Source of the DNA: Micromonospora sp. LH3U1
GTDB taxonomy: Bacteria > Actinomycetota > Actinomycetes > Mycobacteriales > Micromonosporaceae
DNA length: 64,000 nucleotides
Direction: 5' to 3'
Assembly (NCBI RefSeq): GCF_028475105.1
Contig: NZ_CP116936.1
Span: 6,509,501-6,573,500, forward strand
In this document: positions 1-8,607 of the stretch, in pieces
How positions within the stretch are numbered: position 1 is the stretch's first letter
Layout of the letters: each line of letters begins with the position of its first letter
The notes under the pieces: generated by a model
Told to the model about the DNA's origin: nothing
What the model saw: only the letters and a program-made list of their open reading frames with translations
The model's database searches: none
Position numbers and translations under genes: made by a program

Positions 1-548
1 TCAACGCCCGCCTGGACGACCTCGACGACCTGCGGGCCCTCTTCCCCGACGACAACGCCTGGATGCGCGACGAGGTCGCGGACCGGGACGTCGCGATCTT
101 CCGACGGGCCCAGAAGCGGTTGCGCGACGTCTTCGAGTACGGCACCTCGGGGCGGGACGCCCAGGCGGTCACCGAGCTGAACACGCTGCTCGAGGCGTTC
201 CCGGTGCAGCCGCGCATCTCCGGGCACGACTCCAGCGACTGGCACATGCATGTGACCAGCCGGGGTGCCTCGGTCAGCGCGGAATACCTGGCCGGCGCGG
301 TCTGGGGGCTGTCGGTCTGGCTCTGCGAGTACGGCAGCGCCCGGTTCGGGGTCTGCGCCGACGAGCGGTGCGGCAACGTCTACCTGGACACCTCGTCCAA
401 CTGCTGCCGGCGGTTCTGCTCGGAGCGCTGCGCCACCCGCTCGCACGTGGCGGCGCACCGGGCCCGCAAGCGTGCGGCGGTCGGCGAGCAGGTGACCGTT
501 GCGGCGCAGCCGACCTCGGGCGCCGACTCGCTCACGCCGGTCAGCTGA
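1..548 (+). CDS. CGNR zinc-finger (ABATE-type) protein, 5' end outside window
   Basis: The reading frame is open from the first bases of the window (N-A-R-L-D-D-L...), so the true start lies upstream and this is a C-terminal part. The last third carries the CGNR zinc finger: C-A-D-E-R-C-G-N-V-Y-L-D, then C-C-R-R-F-C-S-E-R-C, followed by a basic tail (HRARKR). In this family an N-terminal ABATE domain precedes the zinc finger, and members are regarded as putative DNA-binding stress regulators; that role is family inference, not seen here. It ends 33 bp before the convergent isomerase gene. Confidence 0.85.
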   Translation, partial: NARLDDLDDLRALFPDDNAWMRDEVADRDVAIFRRAQKRLRDVFEYGTSGRDAQAVTELNTLLEAFPVQPRISGHDSSDWHMHVTSRGASVSAEYLAGAVWGLSVWLCEYGSARFGVCADERCGNVYLDTSSNCCRRFCSERCATRSHVAAHRARKRAAVGEQVTVAAQPTSGADSLTPVS

Positions 549-580
549 CACCGCCACCGTCCCGGGGGGGGGCGGACGGG

Positions 581-1387
581 TCAGGCGTCGATCGGGGACG
601 GCGCGGTCAGGTGCTGGCGGGCGAACTCCAGCGAGGCGCGCAGGTCCGCCTCGCGCACCTCGCGGCTCTTCGCGCCCCGGGTGGCGACCTCCACCGCCAC
701 CGACCCGGTGAAGCCCCGGCCGGCCAGCGACGAGAGCAACTCCCCGCAGGGTTGGGTGCCGCGCCCGGGCACCAGGTGCTCGTCGCGGCCCTCGCCGGTG
801 CCGTCACCGAGGTGCACGTGCGCCAGCCCCGCGCCCATCCGGTCGGCCATCTCGAGGGGGTCGCTGTGGGAGGCCGCGCAGTGCGACAGATCCAGGGTGT
901 ACGACGGGTAGCCGGTGTCGGTGGGGTCCCAACCCGGCACGTACGGGACGAACTGCCGACCCGCCATCCGCACCGGGTACATGTTCTCCACCGCGAAGCG
1001 CAGGCCGTTGAACCGGTCCTCGACCGTGGCCAACCCCTCGGCGAAGTTACGCGCGTAGTCGCGTTGCCAGGAGAACGGTGGGTGCACCACGACGGTCGGC
1101 GCCCCCAGCGTCTCGGCCAGCTCGCCGGCCCTGCGCAGCCGCTCCCACGGGTCCGGGCTCCACACCCGCTGGGTGACCAGCAGGCAGGGCGCGTGCACCG
1201 AGAGCACCGGCATGTCGTAGTGCGTGGAGAGGCCGCGCAGCGCGCCCGCGTCCTGGCTGACCACGTCGGTCCAGACCATCACCTCGACGCCGTCATAGCC
1301 GAGTGCCGCGGCCAGTTGGAACGCCGCCGCGGTCGGCTCGGGAAAGACCGACGAGCTGGACAGGAGCACGGGAACGCGGTAAGTCAC
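581..1387 (-). CDS. sugar phosphate isomerase/epimerase-like TIM-barrel protein
   Basis: A 268-aa protein of the xylose-isomerase-like TIM barrel (AP endonuclease family 2) superfamily. Typical metal-site segments are visible: VLSVHAP, VVVHPP, FAVENM, TLDLSH and GLAHVHLGDG, followed by the C-terminal VAVEV strand. The substrate cannot be told from sequence. The GTG start follows a TACGCT hexamer by 7 nt with no Shine-Dalgarno, so the mRNA is probably leaderless. It lies downstream of ppx in the same orientation; as I recall, a homologue (Rv0498) lies close to ppx in M. tuberculosis, arguing for a conserved but unknown housekeeping role. Confidence 0.85.
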   Translation of the reverse strand: MTYRVPVLLSSSSVFPEPTAAAFQLAAALGYDGVEVMVWTDVVSQDAGALRGLSTHYDMPVLSVHAPCLLVTQRVWSPDPWERLRRAGELAETLGAPTVVVHPPFSWQRDYARNFAEGLATVEDRFNGLRFAVENMYPVRMAGRQFVPYVPGWDPTDTGYPSYTLDLSHCAASHSDPLEMADRMGAGLAHVHLGDGTGEGRDEHLVPGRGTQPCGELLSSLAGRGFTGSVAVEVATRGAKSREVREADLRASLEFARQHLTAPSPIDA

Positions 1388-1462
1388 ATCAGCCAGCGTA
1401 GCCCGGCAGCGCCTGGGGCACCGTGACGAGAGCCGGCAAAGCGGCCGAAACTGGTCACCCGG

Positions 1463-2407
1463 TCAGATCGGTTCGAGTTGATCCAACCGGCGAAGAATGA
1501 CCCCCTCCCGCAGCGCCCACGGGCAGATGTCCAGCGAGTCAAGATCCAGGCGGCGCATCACCGCCTCGGCAACCACGGCACCGGCCAACAACTGGTGTGC
1601 CCGACCCGCGCTGACCCCCTCCAGCTCCATCAACTGGGCCGGTGGGATGTGCCGGATGAAGCCGATGACCTGCCGCAACCCGGCGCGGGTCAGGCTGCGC
1701 CGCACCCAGAGCCCGGCACCGGACGGCGCCGCCCCGGCCAGTCGGGCCAGGGTGCGGAACGTCTTCGAGGTGGCCACCGCCCGGTCCCAACCCACCTCGG
1801 TCATCTGATCGACGACCTTGTCCAGCCGCCCGTCCACGTACTCCCGGAGCTTGTCGACGGTCTCCGCCGACGGCGGGACCGCGCTGCCCGGGTCGACCCC
1901 CAGCCGCTCCCGGGTCAGCCGGCCGGCCCCGAGCGGCAGTGAGACCGCGACGTCCGGGTCCTCGTCGATGCCGGCGGCGATCTCCAGCGAGCCGCCGCCG
2001 ATGTCCAGCACCAGCAGCCGCCCCGCCGACCAACCGGACCAACGCCGTACCGCCAGGAACGTCATCCGCGCCTCGTCCGCCCCGGAGAGCACCGCCAGGC
2101 GTACGCCGGTCTCGTCACGGACCCGGGCCAGCACCTCGGCCGCGTTGGTGGCGTCGCGTACCGCGGACGTGGCGAACGCGATCAGGTCGTCGGCCTTCAG
2201 CCCGGTGGCCGCCGCCTTGGCCATGCCCACGGCCTTGACCAGGCCGTCCGCGCCCGCCTCGGTCAACGCGCCATCCGGGCCGATCTGCTCGGCCAGCCGG
2301 AGCACCACCTTCTCGGAGTGCGCCGGCCACGGGTGCGCGCCGTGGTGTGCGTCCACCACAAGGAGGTGCACCGTGTTGGACCCAACGTCGAGGACACCCA
2401 GTCGCAT
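1463..2407 (-). CDS. ppx: Ppx/GppA family exopolyphosphatase
   Basis: A 314-aa member of the ASKHA phosphatase fold. The N-terminal phosphate-1 motif (LDVGSNTVHLLVVDA) and the phosphate-2 motif (VLDIGGGSLEIA, near residue 140) are both intact. The length fits the short two-domain actinobacterial form rather than the roughly 500-aa enterobacterial Ppx. It should remove terminal phosphate from polyphosphate or act on (p)ppGpp-related substrates. The ATG lies 7 nt after TAGGGT, so it is probably leaderless. It faces away from the conserved gene at 2482. With ppk2 and the phosphate genes it completes a polyphosphate cycle in this window. Confidence 0.9.
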   Translation of the reverse strand: MRLGVLDVGSNTVHLLVVDAHHGAHPWPAHSEKVVLRLAEQIGPDGALTEAGADGLVKAVGMAKAAATGLKADDLIAFATSAVRDATNAAEVLARVRDETGVRLAVLSGADEARMTFLAVRRWSGWSAGRLLVLDIGGGSLEIAAGIDEDPDVAVSLPLGAGRLTRERLGVDPGSAVPPSAETVDKLREYVDGRLDKVVDQMTEVGWDRAVATSKTFRTLARLAGAAPSGAGLWVRRSLTRAGLRQVIGFIRHIPPAQLMELEGVSAGRAHQLLAGAVVAEAVMRRLDLDSLDICPWALREGVILRRLDQLEPI

Positions 2408-2481
2408 GGTGAAGACCCTAGGTGCAACACGTTTGCGCGGCTCGGCGGCCCACGGACCTCACCGCGCGTACGCTGGGCCGG

Positions 2482-3285
2482 GTGACGATGGAGCTCCGTG
2501 TGCTGGTGGACGACCCGGGCGACCCGCGCAGCCGCGAGGTGCCACTGGACTTCCCCCGGGAGTGGATCGAGTTCACCGACCCGGCCGACGACACGCACCA
2601 GATCCGGGCCGACCTGACCTGGCTGCTCTCCCGCTGGACCTGCATCTTCGGCAAGGGCTGCCACGGCATCATCGCAGGCCGGGCCGCCGACGGTTGCTGC
2701 TCGCACGGGGCGTTCTTCACCGACTCGGACGACGAGAAGCGAGTCCGCAACGCCGTCAAGCGACTCACCCCGTCGACCTGGCAGCATTTCCAGCGCGGGT
2801 TCAAGAACTGGACCGACGAGGACACCATCGACGGCAAGAACCCGGCCCGCCGCACCGCCACCCAGGGCAGCGAGGGTCCGTGCGTGTTCCTCAACGACGC
2901 CGACTTCGTCGGCGGGGGCGGCTGCGCTCTACACGCCCAGGCGTTGCGCGACGGGGTGCACCCGTTGGAATACAAGCCGGACGTCTGTTGGCAACTGCCG
3001 ATCCGCCGAGACCAGGACTGGGTCAAGCGACCGGACAACTCCAAGGTGCTGGTCTCCACCCTGTCCGAGTTCGACCGGCGGGGTTGGGGAGCCGGTGGGC
3101 ACGACCTGGACTGGTGGTGCACCTCCTCGACGGACGCGCACGTGGGCGCCGAGCCGATGTACCTGTCGTACGGGCCGGAGCTGACCGCGCTGATCGGCGC
3201 TGCCGCGTACGAACGGCTGGCCGAGCTGTGCGCGGCCAGGACGAAGCAGGGCATGGTCGCCCCCCACCCCGCCGACGCGCTCTGA
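2482..3285 (+). CDS. conserved actinobacterial protein of unknown function (Rv0495c-like)
   Basis: A 267-aa soluble protein. Most of its cysteines fall in short conserved-looking clusters: CIFGKGCHGI, DGCCSHGAFF, GPCVFLNDADF, GGGGCALHAQ and KPDVCWQLP, suggesting a metal or Fe-S site. I recognise it from memory as the family beside regX3 and ppx in mycobacteria (Rv0495c); no biochemical function is known to me. The start chosen is GTG at 2482, 7 nt after TACGCT; the ATG two codons later is the alternative. It is divergent from ppx and convergent with regX3, separated from the latter by a stem-loop terminator. Confidence 0.8.
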   Translation: MTMELRVLVDDPGDPRSREVPLDFPREWIEFTDPADDTHQIRADLTWLLSRWTCIFGKGCHGIIAGRAADGCCSHGAFFTDSDDEKRVRNAVKRLTPSTWQHFQRGFKNWTDEDTIDGKNPARRTATQGSEGPCVFLNDADFVGGGGCALHAQALRDGVHPLEYKPDVCWQLPIRRDQDWVKRPDNSKVLVSTLSEFDRRGWGAGGHDLDWWCTSSTDAHVGAEPMYLSYGPELTALIGAAAYERLAELCAARTKQGMVAPHPADAL

Positions 3286-3373
3286 GCACAACACCATGAT
3301 CGACGGACCCCACCTCTCGCCCCGACGCCGCCTTGGCAGCCGAGCAAATGAGGACATGGGTCGGGACAGCCCA

Positions 3374-3404
3374 AAGGGGGCCTGCGTCGAGCGCAGACCC
3401 CCTT
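3374..3404. terminator. bidirectional stem-loop between convergent genes
   Basis: A GC-rich inverted repeat (AAGGGGG-C-CTGCG paired with CGCAG-A-CCCCCTT, one internal mismatch) lies between the convergent ends of the gene ending at 3285 and regX3. There is no U tract, as is usual for high-GC actinobacterial terminators. Confidence 0.6.
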
Positions 3405-3416
3405 CGAGTACGCCGA

Positions 3417-4100
3417 TCACGGCTCGAACTTGTAGCCCAGGCCCCGGACGGTGACGATGAAGCGCGGCGCGGACGGCTCCGGCTCGATCTTGGAGCGCAG
3501 CCGCTTGACGTGCACGTCCAACGTCTTGGTGTCACCGACGTAGTCGGCGCCCCAGACCCGGTCGATGAGCTGGCCGCGGGTGAGCACCCGACCCGCGTTG
3601 CGCAGCAGCAGCTCCAGCAGCTCGAATTCCTTCAGCGGCAGCTGCACGGCCCCGCCGTCGACGGTCACCACGTGCCGCTCGATGTCCATCCGCACCGGCC
3701 CGGCGGCCAGGGTCGGAGCGCCCGCGTCAGCCACCTCCGGGCTCTGCCGGCGTAGCACCGCGCGGATCCGGGCGACCAGTTCCCGAGGCGAGTACGGCTT
3801 GGTGACGTAGTCGTCGGCGCCGATCTCCAGCCCGACCACCTTGTCGATCTCGCTGTCCCGGGCGGTGACCATGATGATCGGCACGGCGGAGCGCTGCCGC
3901 AACTGCCGGCAGACCTCGGTCCCCGACATCTCGGGCAACATCAGGTCGAGCAGCACGATGTCGGCGCCGGTTCGGTCGAACTCGGTGAGGGCGTCGGTGC
4001 CGGTCGCGGCGACCGAAACCTCAAAACCCTCCTTGCGGAGCATGTACGACAAGGCGTCGGAGAACGACTCCTCGTCCTCGACCACCAGAACGCGGCTCAA
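3417..4100 (-). CDS. regX3: RegX3-type response regulator (OmpR/PhoB family)
   Basis: A 227-aa two-component regulator. The receiver has the acidic pair EDEE at the N-terminus, the phospho-acceptor Asp near residue 52 (VLLDLMLPEMSG), the TAR segment and the K of DDYVTKPYSPRE. The C-terminal winged helix ends in LGYKFEP. The start chosen is TTG at 4100, preceded by AGGA at good spacing; an in-frame ATG at 4118 would add six residues. It follows senX3 after 24 bp, and this pair controls the phosphate-starvation response in actinobacteria. The predicted targets are the GTTCAC direct repeats described upstream of phoU and pstS. Confidence 0.92.
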   Translation of the reverse strand: MSRVLVVEDEESFSDALSYMLRKEGFEVSVAATGTDALTEFDRTGADIVLLDLMLPEMSGTEVCRQLRQRSAVPIIMVTARDSEIDKVVGLEIGADDYVTKPYSPRELVARIRAVLRRQSPEVADAGAPTLAAGPVRMDIERHVVTVDGGAVQLPLKEFELLELLLRNAGRVLTRGQLIDRVWGADYVGDTKTLDVHVKRLRSKIEPEPSAPRFIVTVRGLGYKFEP

Positions 4101-4124
4101 CGGGGATTTCCTTTCCATTTGCTG

Positions 4125-5408
4125 TCAGACCTGCCGTAGCCCAGTCGGACCGGACTCGATCCCAACCGGCGGCAGTGTCGCCAGCAGGTCGTCCGGTGGG
4201 CTGGCGGGCAGCCGGAGGGTGAACGTCGATCCGCCACCAAGAGTGCTCGATACCTCGACTCGTCCGCCATGGTTGCTCGCGATGTGTTTCACGATCGCCA
4301 GGCCGAGCCCGGTGCCGCCGGTGGCACGGGAGCGGGCCTGGTCGGCCCGGTAGAACCGTTCGAAGATCCGGTCCACGTCGGTGGGGGCGATGCCGATGCC
4401 CTGGTCGGCGACGGCGATCTCGACGTGCTCGTCGTCACCGCGGAGGGTGACCCGCACCGCGGTGTCCTCGGCCGAGTAGTTGATGGCGTTCTCCACCAGG
4501 TTCGCCACCGCCGTGGCGAGTTGGGAGTCGCTGCCGTACGCGGTGAGACCACGCTCGCCGTCCACGGTCACCTCGACACCCCGGGCGGAGGCCGTGGTGC
4601 GGGTCCGGTCGACCACCTCGGCGATCACCCAGTCCAGCGCGACCGGCTCCGGTGGCGGCTGCGGTTCGGCACCCTGCAACCGGGTCAGCTCCAGCAACTC
4701 CTGCACCAGCCGACCCAGCCGGGTCGACTCGTGCTGGATCCGTTCGGCGAACCGGCGGGCGGCCACCAGGTCCTCGGAGAGGTCAGGCGCCGCGGCGTCG
4801 GCCGGCTCGGTCGCGTCCAGCAACGCCTCGGCGAGCAGTTGCAGTGCCCCGATCGGCGTCTTGAGCTCGTGGCTCACGTTGGCCACGAAGTCGCGTCGCA
4901 CGCGGGTCAGCCGGTGCGACTCGGTCACGTCGACCGCCTCGACCGCGACGACGCCGTTGCCGAGGCCCATGGCCCGTAGGTGCACGCCGAGCGGGTTCTC
5001 CCCCGCGCTGTCGCGACCCCGGGGCAGGTCCAGCTCGATCTCGCGCCGCACTCCGGTGCGGCGCACCTGGCCGGCAAGGGTACGGATCAAGGGGTGCGCG
5101 GCGATCGAGCCGGGGGTGCTGCCGGTACGCAGAAGCCCCATCGCGCGGGCGGCCGGATTGATCAGAACGGGCACATCGTCGTCGTCCAGGACCACGACAC
5201 CGGCCCGGAGCGAGTCGATCGTCCGGCGGCCGAGCCCGGCCTGTTGCTCGTCGGCTATCGCGGGCCTCCCCCTGCTCCAGCGGGAGCTCGCGCTCCCCTT
5301 CGACGTGGAGCGATCGTCCCGCGCCGGCAGGAACCGGGGCAGCAGGAAACCGGCGGCCATCCCGGCCACCAACGCCACGGCCACCACGACCGCCACTACC
5401 CACTCCAC
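4125..5408 (-). CDS. senX3: SenX3-type sensor histidine kinase
   Basis: A 427-aa membrane-bound kinase. One N-terminal hydrophobic segment (residues about 4-27) is followed by a basic linker, a PAS-like domain (residues about 60-165), the HisKA box with His180 (NVSHELKTPIGAL), the N box (NLVENAINYS), the G1 box (ADQGIGI), the F box (FERFYR) and the G2 box (GTGLGLAIVKH). In mycobacteria the homologue acts in phosphate sensing with the Pst transporter and PhoU. Here it is divergent from phoU, and the roughly 200-bp intergenic region carries PHO-box-like repeats, so both units are likely autoregulated. Confidence 0.92.
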   Translation of the reverse strand: MEWVVAVVVAVALVAGMAAGFLLPRFLPARDDRSTSKGSASSRWSRGRPAIADEQQAGLGRRTIDSLRAGVVVLDDDDVPVLINPAARAMGLLRTGSTPGSIAAHPLIRTLAGQVRRTGVRREIELDLPRGRDSAGENPLGVHLRAMGLGNGVVAVEAVDVTESHRLTRVRRDFVANVSHELKTPIGALQLLAEALLDATEPADAAAPDLSEDLVAARRFAERIQHESTRLGRLVQELLELTRLQGAEPQPPPEPVALDWVIAEVVDRTRTTASARGVEVTVDGERGLTAYGSDSQLATAVANLVENAINYSAEDTAVRVTLRGDDEHVEIAVADQGIGIAPTDVDRIFERFYRADQARSRATGGTGLGLAIVKHIASNHGGRVEVSSTLGGGSTFTLRLPASPPDDLLATLPPVGIESGPTGLRQV

Positions 5409-5480
5409 CCGGCGATCGTAGGGTCATTGTTAACCTGGCTACCACACAGACCGGGACGAAACCCCCTCACTTCCTAAATT

Positions 5481-5523
5481 GTTCACCCCTGCGTCTGGCG
5501 TCGTTCACCGTGGTTCATCCGTG
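5481..5523 (+). promoter_or_regulatory. PHO-box-like direct repeats in the senX3/phoU divergent promoter
   Basis: Three copies of a GTTCA(C/T)C heptamer start at 5481, 5503 and 5513 (spacings of 22 and 10 bp), close to the 11-bp period of Streptomyces PhoP boxes. A TACCGT hexamer at 5540-5545, about 17 bp downstream, could be the phoU -10. The second unit of the array (5492) is degenerate. RegX3 binding is inferred by analogy. Confidence 0.65.
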
Positions 5524-5613
5524 GTCCGTCATCGCCACCTACCGTTGGCGTCGCACCTGCTGAACCCCCCTGCGCCGGCACCCGTCGGCGGCGACCGACC
5601 ACAGGACGTGATG

Positions 5614-6267
5614 ATGCGCGACGAGTTCCGGGCCGACCTCCAAATCGTCAGCCAACTGCTGGTGGACATGGCGGAGGGCGTCCGCGCCGCCATGCGCCAG
5701 GCCACCCGGGCCCTGCTCACCGCCGACCGGCAGGCCGCCGAGACGGTCATCGAGCGGGACGCCGAGATCGACGACCTCTACCGGCACGTCGAGGAGCGGG
5801 TCTGCGACCTGCTCGCCCGACAGGCACCGGTCGCCTCCGACCTCCGGGCGATGATCACCGCGCTGCACGTGGCCGCTGATCTGGAGCGGATGGGCGACCT
5901 CGCCGACCACGTGGCGAAGACCGCGCTGCGCCGGCACCCCTCTCCCGCCGTCCCGGCCGAGCTGCGGACGGTCTTCACGGAGATGTCCGAAATCGCGGAC
6001 CGAATGGCGGTGAAGATCGGTTCGGTGCTGGCGAAGCCCGACGCCGACCTTGCCGGCGAACTGGACCGCGACGACGACGCCATGGACGAGTTGCACAAGA
6101 GCCTGTTCGCGGTGCTGCTCGGCGACGACTGGCCGTACGGGGTGGAGACCGCGATCGACGCCACCCTGCTGGGCCGCTTCTACGAGCGCTTCGCCGACCA
6201 CGCGGTCAACGCCGGCGAGCACGTGATCTTCCTGATCACCGGCCAGAGCACGCCCACCAGCAACTGA
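5614..6267 (+). CDS. phoU: PhoU phosphate signalling protein
   Basis: A 217-aa helical protein with two PhoU repeats, each holding a metal-binding E/D motif region: ERDAEIDDLYRHVEER with AADLERMGDLADHVAK, then DRDDDAMDELHKS with FYERFADHAVNAGEH. PhoU couples the Pst transporter to the sensor kinase and dampens signalling when phosphate is plentiful. The start chosen is ATG at 5614, seven bases after AGGA; ATG 5611 and GTG 5608 are in frame. The gene is divergent from senX3 rather than attached to pstSCAB, a common actinobacterial arrangement. Confidence 0.92.
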   Translation: MRDEFRADLQIVSQLLVDMAEGVRAAMRQATRALLTADRQAAETVIERDAEIDDLYRHVEERVCDLLARQAPVASDLRAMITALHVAADLERMGDLADHVAKTALRRHPSPAVPAELRTVFTEMSEIADRMAVKIGSVLAKPDADLAGELDRDDDAMDELHKSLFAVLLGDDWPYGVETAIDATLLGRFYERFADHAVNAGEHVIFLITGQSTPTSN

Positions 6268-6275
6268 CCCGTTAC

Positions 6276-6324
6276 AAGGAAGGGCCCCTCGTTGTCGCCT
6301 GGCGACAACGAGGGGCCCTTCCTT
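6276..6324. terminator. 24-bp perfect inverted repeat, bidirectional terminator
   Basis: Two perfect 24-nt arms (6276-6299 and 6301-6324, beginning AAGGAAGGGCCCC) are separated by a single T. They lie between the convergent stops of phoU and gpm. No U tract is present. A stem this long would terminate both genes and block readthrough antisense transcription. Confidence 0.75.
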
Positions 6325-6329
6325 GCTGA

Positions 6330-7097
6330 TCAGCGACCCTGGTTGGCCACCGCCGCGGCGGCTGCCTTCGCGGCGGTCGGGTCGAGGTAGGTGCCGCCCA
6401 GAGTGAGCGGGCGCAGCTGCGGGTCGAGGTCGTAGCGCAGCGGGATGCCCGTCGGGATGTTCAGCTTGGCGATCGCCTCGTCGGAGATCTGGTCGAGGTG
6501 CTTGACCAGGGCGCGCAGCGAGTTGCCGTGCGCGGCCACCAGCACCGTCCGGCCAGCCAGGATGTCCGGCACGATCGAGTCGTACCAGTAGGGCAGCATC
6601 CGGTCGACGACGTCCTTGAGGCATTCGGTACGCGGCATCAGCTCGGCCGGCAGCAGCGCGTAGCGCGGGTCACCGACCTGCGACCACTCGTCGTTGTCGT
6701 CGATCGGCGGCGGCGGCGTGTCGTACGACCGGCGCCAGAGCATGAACTGCTCCTCGCCGTACTCGTCCAGGGTCTGCTTCTTGTCCTTGCCCTGCAGGGC
6801 GCCGTAGTGCCGCTCGTTGAGCCGCCACGACCGGCGCACCGCGATCCAGTGCCGGTCGGCGGCGTTGAGCGCCAGCTCGGCGGTGCGGATCGCACGGCGC
6901 ATCACGCTGGTGTGCACGACGTCCGGCAGCAGGCTGTGCTCGCGCAGCAGCTCGCCGCCGCGCCGCGCCTCGCCCTCGCCCTTCTCGGTCAGGTCGACGT
7001 CCACCCAGCCGGTGAAGAGGTTCTTGGCATTCCAGTCGCTCTCACCGTGCCGCAGCAGGACCAGCGTCCCGACGGTGGGCCCTTCGCTCGCAGTCAT
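6330..7097 (-). CDS. gpmA: 2,3-bisphosphoglycerate-dependent phosphoglycerate mutase
   Basis: A 255-aa glycolytic enzyme interconverting 3- and 2-phosphoglycerate. The catalytic RHGESDWN motif lies near the N-terminus, followed by FTGWVDVDLTEKG, the ERHYGALQGKDK segment and the second catalytic histidine in AAHGNSLRALVKHL. The start chosen is ATG at 7097, with AGGATG at normal spacing; ATG 7106 would place the ribosome site too close. As I recall, gpm sits next to senX3-regX3 in mycobacteria too, which supports an ancient linkage of this core gene with the phosphate regulator. Confidence 0.93.
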   Translation of the reverse strand: MTASEGPTVGTLVLLRHGESDWNAKNLFTGWVDVDLTEKGEGEARRGGELLREHSLLPDVVHTSVMRRAIRTAELALNAADRHWIAVRRSWRLNERHYGALQGKDKKQTLDEYGEEQFMLWRRSYDTPPPPIDDNDEWSQVGDPRYALLPAELMPRTECLKDVVDRMLPYWYDSIVPDILAGRTVLVAAHGNSLRALVKHLDQISDEAIAKLNIPTGIPLRYDLDPQLRPLTLGGTYLDPTAAKAAAAAVANQGR

Positions 7098-7199
7098 GCG
7101 GATCATCCTGCCTCAACCGCCCGGTGGACACGCGGGCAGCCGTCGTGACGACCACCACGTGAAAATGCGGGTGACCAGCGGATCCGCCCGCCACTAGGG

Positions 7200-7237
7200 T
7201 TGTAAGGCACGACAGTCACATCGGTCATTACTTACAA
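7200..7237 (+). promoter_or_regulatory. separated inverted repeat upstream of the first MFS gene
   Basis: TTGTAAG at 7200-7206 and CTTACAA at 7231-7237 form 7-bp arms around a 24-bp spacer. They lie just downstream of a TAGGGT hexamer (7194-7199) that could be a -10. The repeat could be an operator pair or a leader hairpin; no regulator gene is adjacent. Confidence 0.35.
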
Positions 7238-7249
7238 GCGGGGCGCCAT

Positions 7250-8533
7250 ATGCGGACGATGCGGAGTTGGTTCCGGGACACCACCGGCGGCCTACCGACC
7301 ACCTTCTGGTACCTGTGGTCCGGCACTCTGATCAACCGGCTCGGCTCGTTCGTCCTCGTCTTCCTCGCCATCTACCTGACCCAGGAACGTGGCTTCTCGG
7401 CCTCTCAGGCCGGCCTGGTGATCGGCCTCTGGGGTGTCGGCGGCGCGTTCGGCACCACCGCCGGCGGCACCCTCGCGGACCGGTGGGGCCGACGACCGAC
7501 GTTGCTCACCGCGCACGTCGGCGCGGCCGCCATGATGCTCGCGCTCGGGTTTGCCCGGGATCTCTGGGCGGTGGCGCTGGGCGCCCTGTTGCTCGGCATG
7601 TTCGCCGAGGCGGCCCGGCCCGCGTTCGGGGCGATGATGATCGACGTGGTGCCGGCGAAGGACCGACTCCGTGCCTTCTCGCTCAACTACTGGGCGATCA
7701 ACCTGGGCTTCGCCTGCGCCGCCGTCCTCGCCGGCCTCGCCGCGCAGGCCGACTACCTGCTGCTGTTCGTGGTCGATGCCGCCACCATGCTGATCACCGC
7801 GCTGATCATCTTCAGCCGCGTGCCGGAGACCCGGCAGACCGGTTCCGCCACCGCTGCCGCCGCGAAGGCCCCGCGCGGCGCCCTGCGCACGATCCTCACC
7901 GACCGCGTCTACCTCGGATTCGTGGCACTCAACCTGTTCGCCGCGCTGGTCTTCCTCCAGCACATCTCGATGCTGCCGATCGCCATGGGCGACGATGGCC
8001 TGAGCCCGGCCACCTACGGCACGGTGATCGCGCTCAACGGCGTCCTCATCGTGGTCGGCCAACTCTTCGTACCCCGTCTGATCCGGGGCCGGAGCCGCTC
8101 GCACGTGCTCGCGCTGGCATCCGTGGTGATGGGCGTCGGGTTCGGGCTGACCGCGTTCGCCGGCACCGCCTGGTTCTACGGGCTGACCGTGCTGATCTGG
8201 ACGGTCGGCGAGATGCTGAACTCGCCCTCCAACTCCACGCTGATCGCCGAGCTCTCCCCGGCCGAGCTACGCGGCCGCTATCAGGGCGTGTTCTCCCTCT
8301 CGTGGCAGATCGCCGGGGCTAGCGCGCCGATCCTCGGCGGCCTGGTGCGCGAGCACGCCGGCAACGACACCCTCTGGTACGGATGCGCCGTGCTCGGCGC
8401 CCTGACCGCGGTGGCCCATCTGGTGTCGGGGCCGGCCCGGGAGCGCCGTGCCACCGCCCTGCGCCATTCCGGCGAAGCGCTGGCACCGGTCACCGCCAAC
8501 CGAGGGTCACAGCCCGCCGAGGCAGTCGTCTGA
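7250..8533 (+). CDS. MFS transporter (first of a tandem pair)
   Basis: A 427-aa polytopic protein with about 12 hydrophobic segments. The conserved MFS loop-2/3 motif is present as GGTLADRWGRRPTLL. A charged central linker (near residues 185-215) separates the two six-helix halves. The fold suggests a drug/H+ antiporter-type exporter, but the substrate is unknown. The N-terminus (RDTTGGLPTTFWYLWSG) is closely repeated in the next gene (HDTAGGLPATFWYLWAG), showing tandem duplication. The start is ATG 7250, six bases after a GGGG; ATG 7259 is possible. Confidence 0.88.
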   Translation: MRTMRSWFRDTTGGLPTTFWYLWSGTLINRLGSFVLVFLAIYLTQERGFSASQAGLVIGLWGVGGAFGTTAGGTLADRWGRRPTLLTAHVGAAAMMLALGFARDLWAVALGALLLGMFAEAARPAFGAMMIDVVPAKDRLRAFSLNYWAINLGFACAAVLAGLAAQADYLLLFVVDAATMLITALIIFSRVPETRQTGSATAAAAKAPRGALRTILTDRVYLGFVALNLFAALVFLQHISMLPIAMGDDGLSPATYGTVIALNGVLIVVGQLFVPRLIRGRSRSHVLALASVVMGVGFGLTAFAGTAWFYGLTVLIWTVGEMLNSPSNSTLIAELSPAELRGRYQGVFSLSWQIAGASAPILGGLVREHAGNDTLWYGCAVLGALTAVAHLVSGPARERRATALRHSGEALAPVTANRGSQPAEAVV

Positions 8534-8607
8534 CGACTGGCGCAGCGCGCCCTGAGTTTTCTACTGTGCAGGAAAATAGTTAAGAAACCGAACTGTCGGG
8601 AGGTCGG

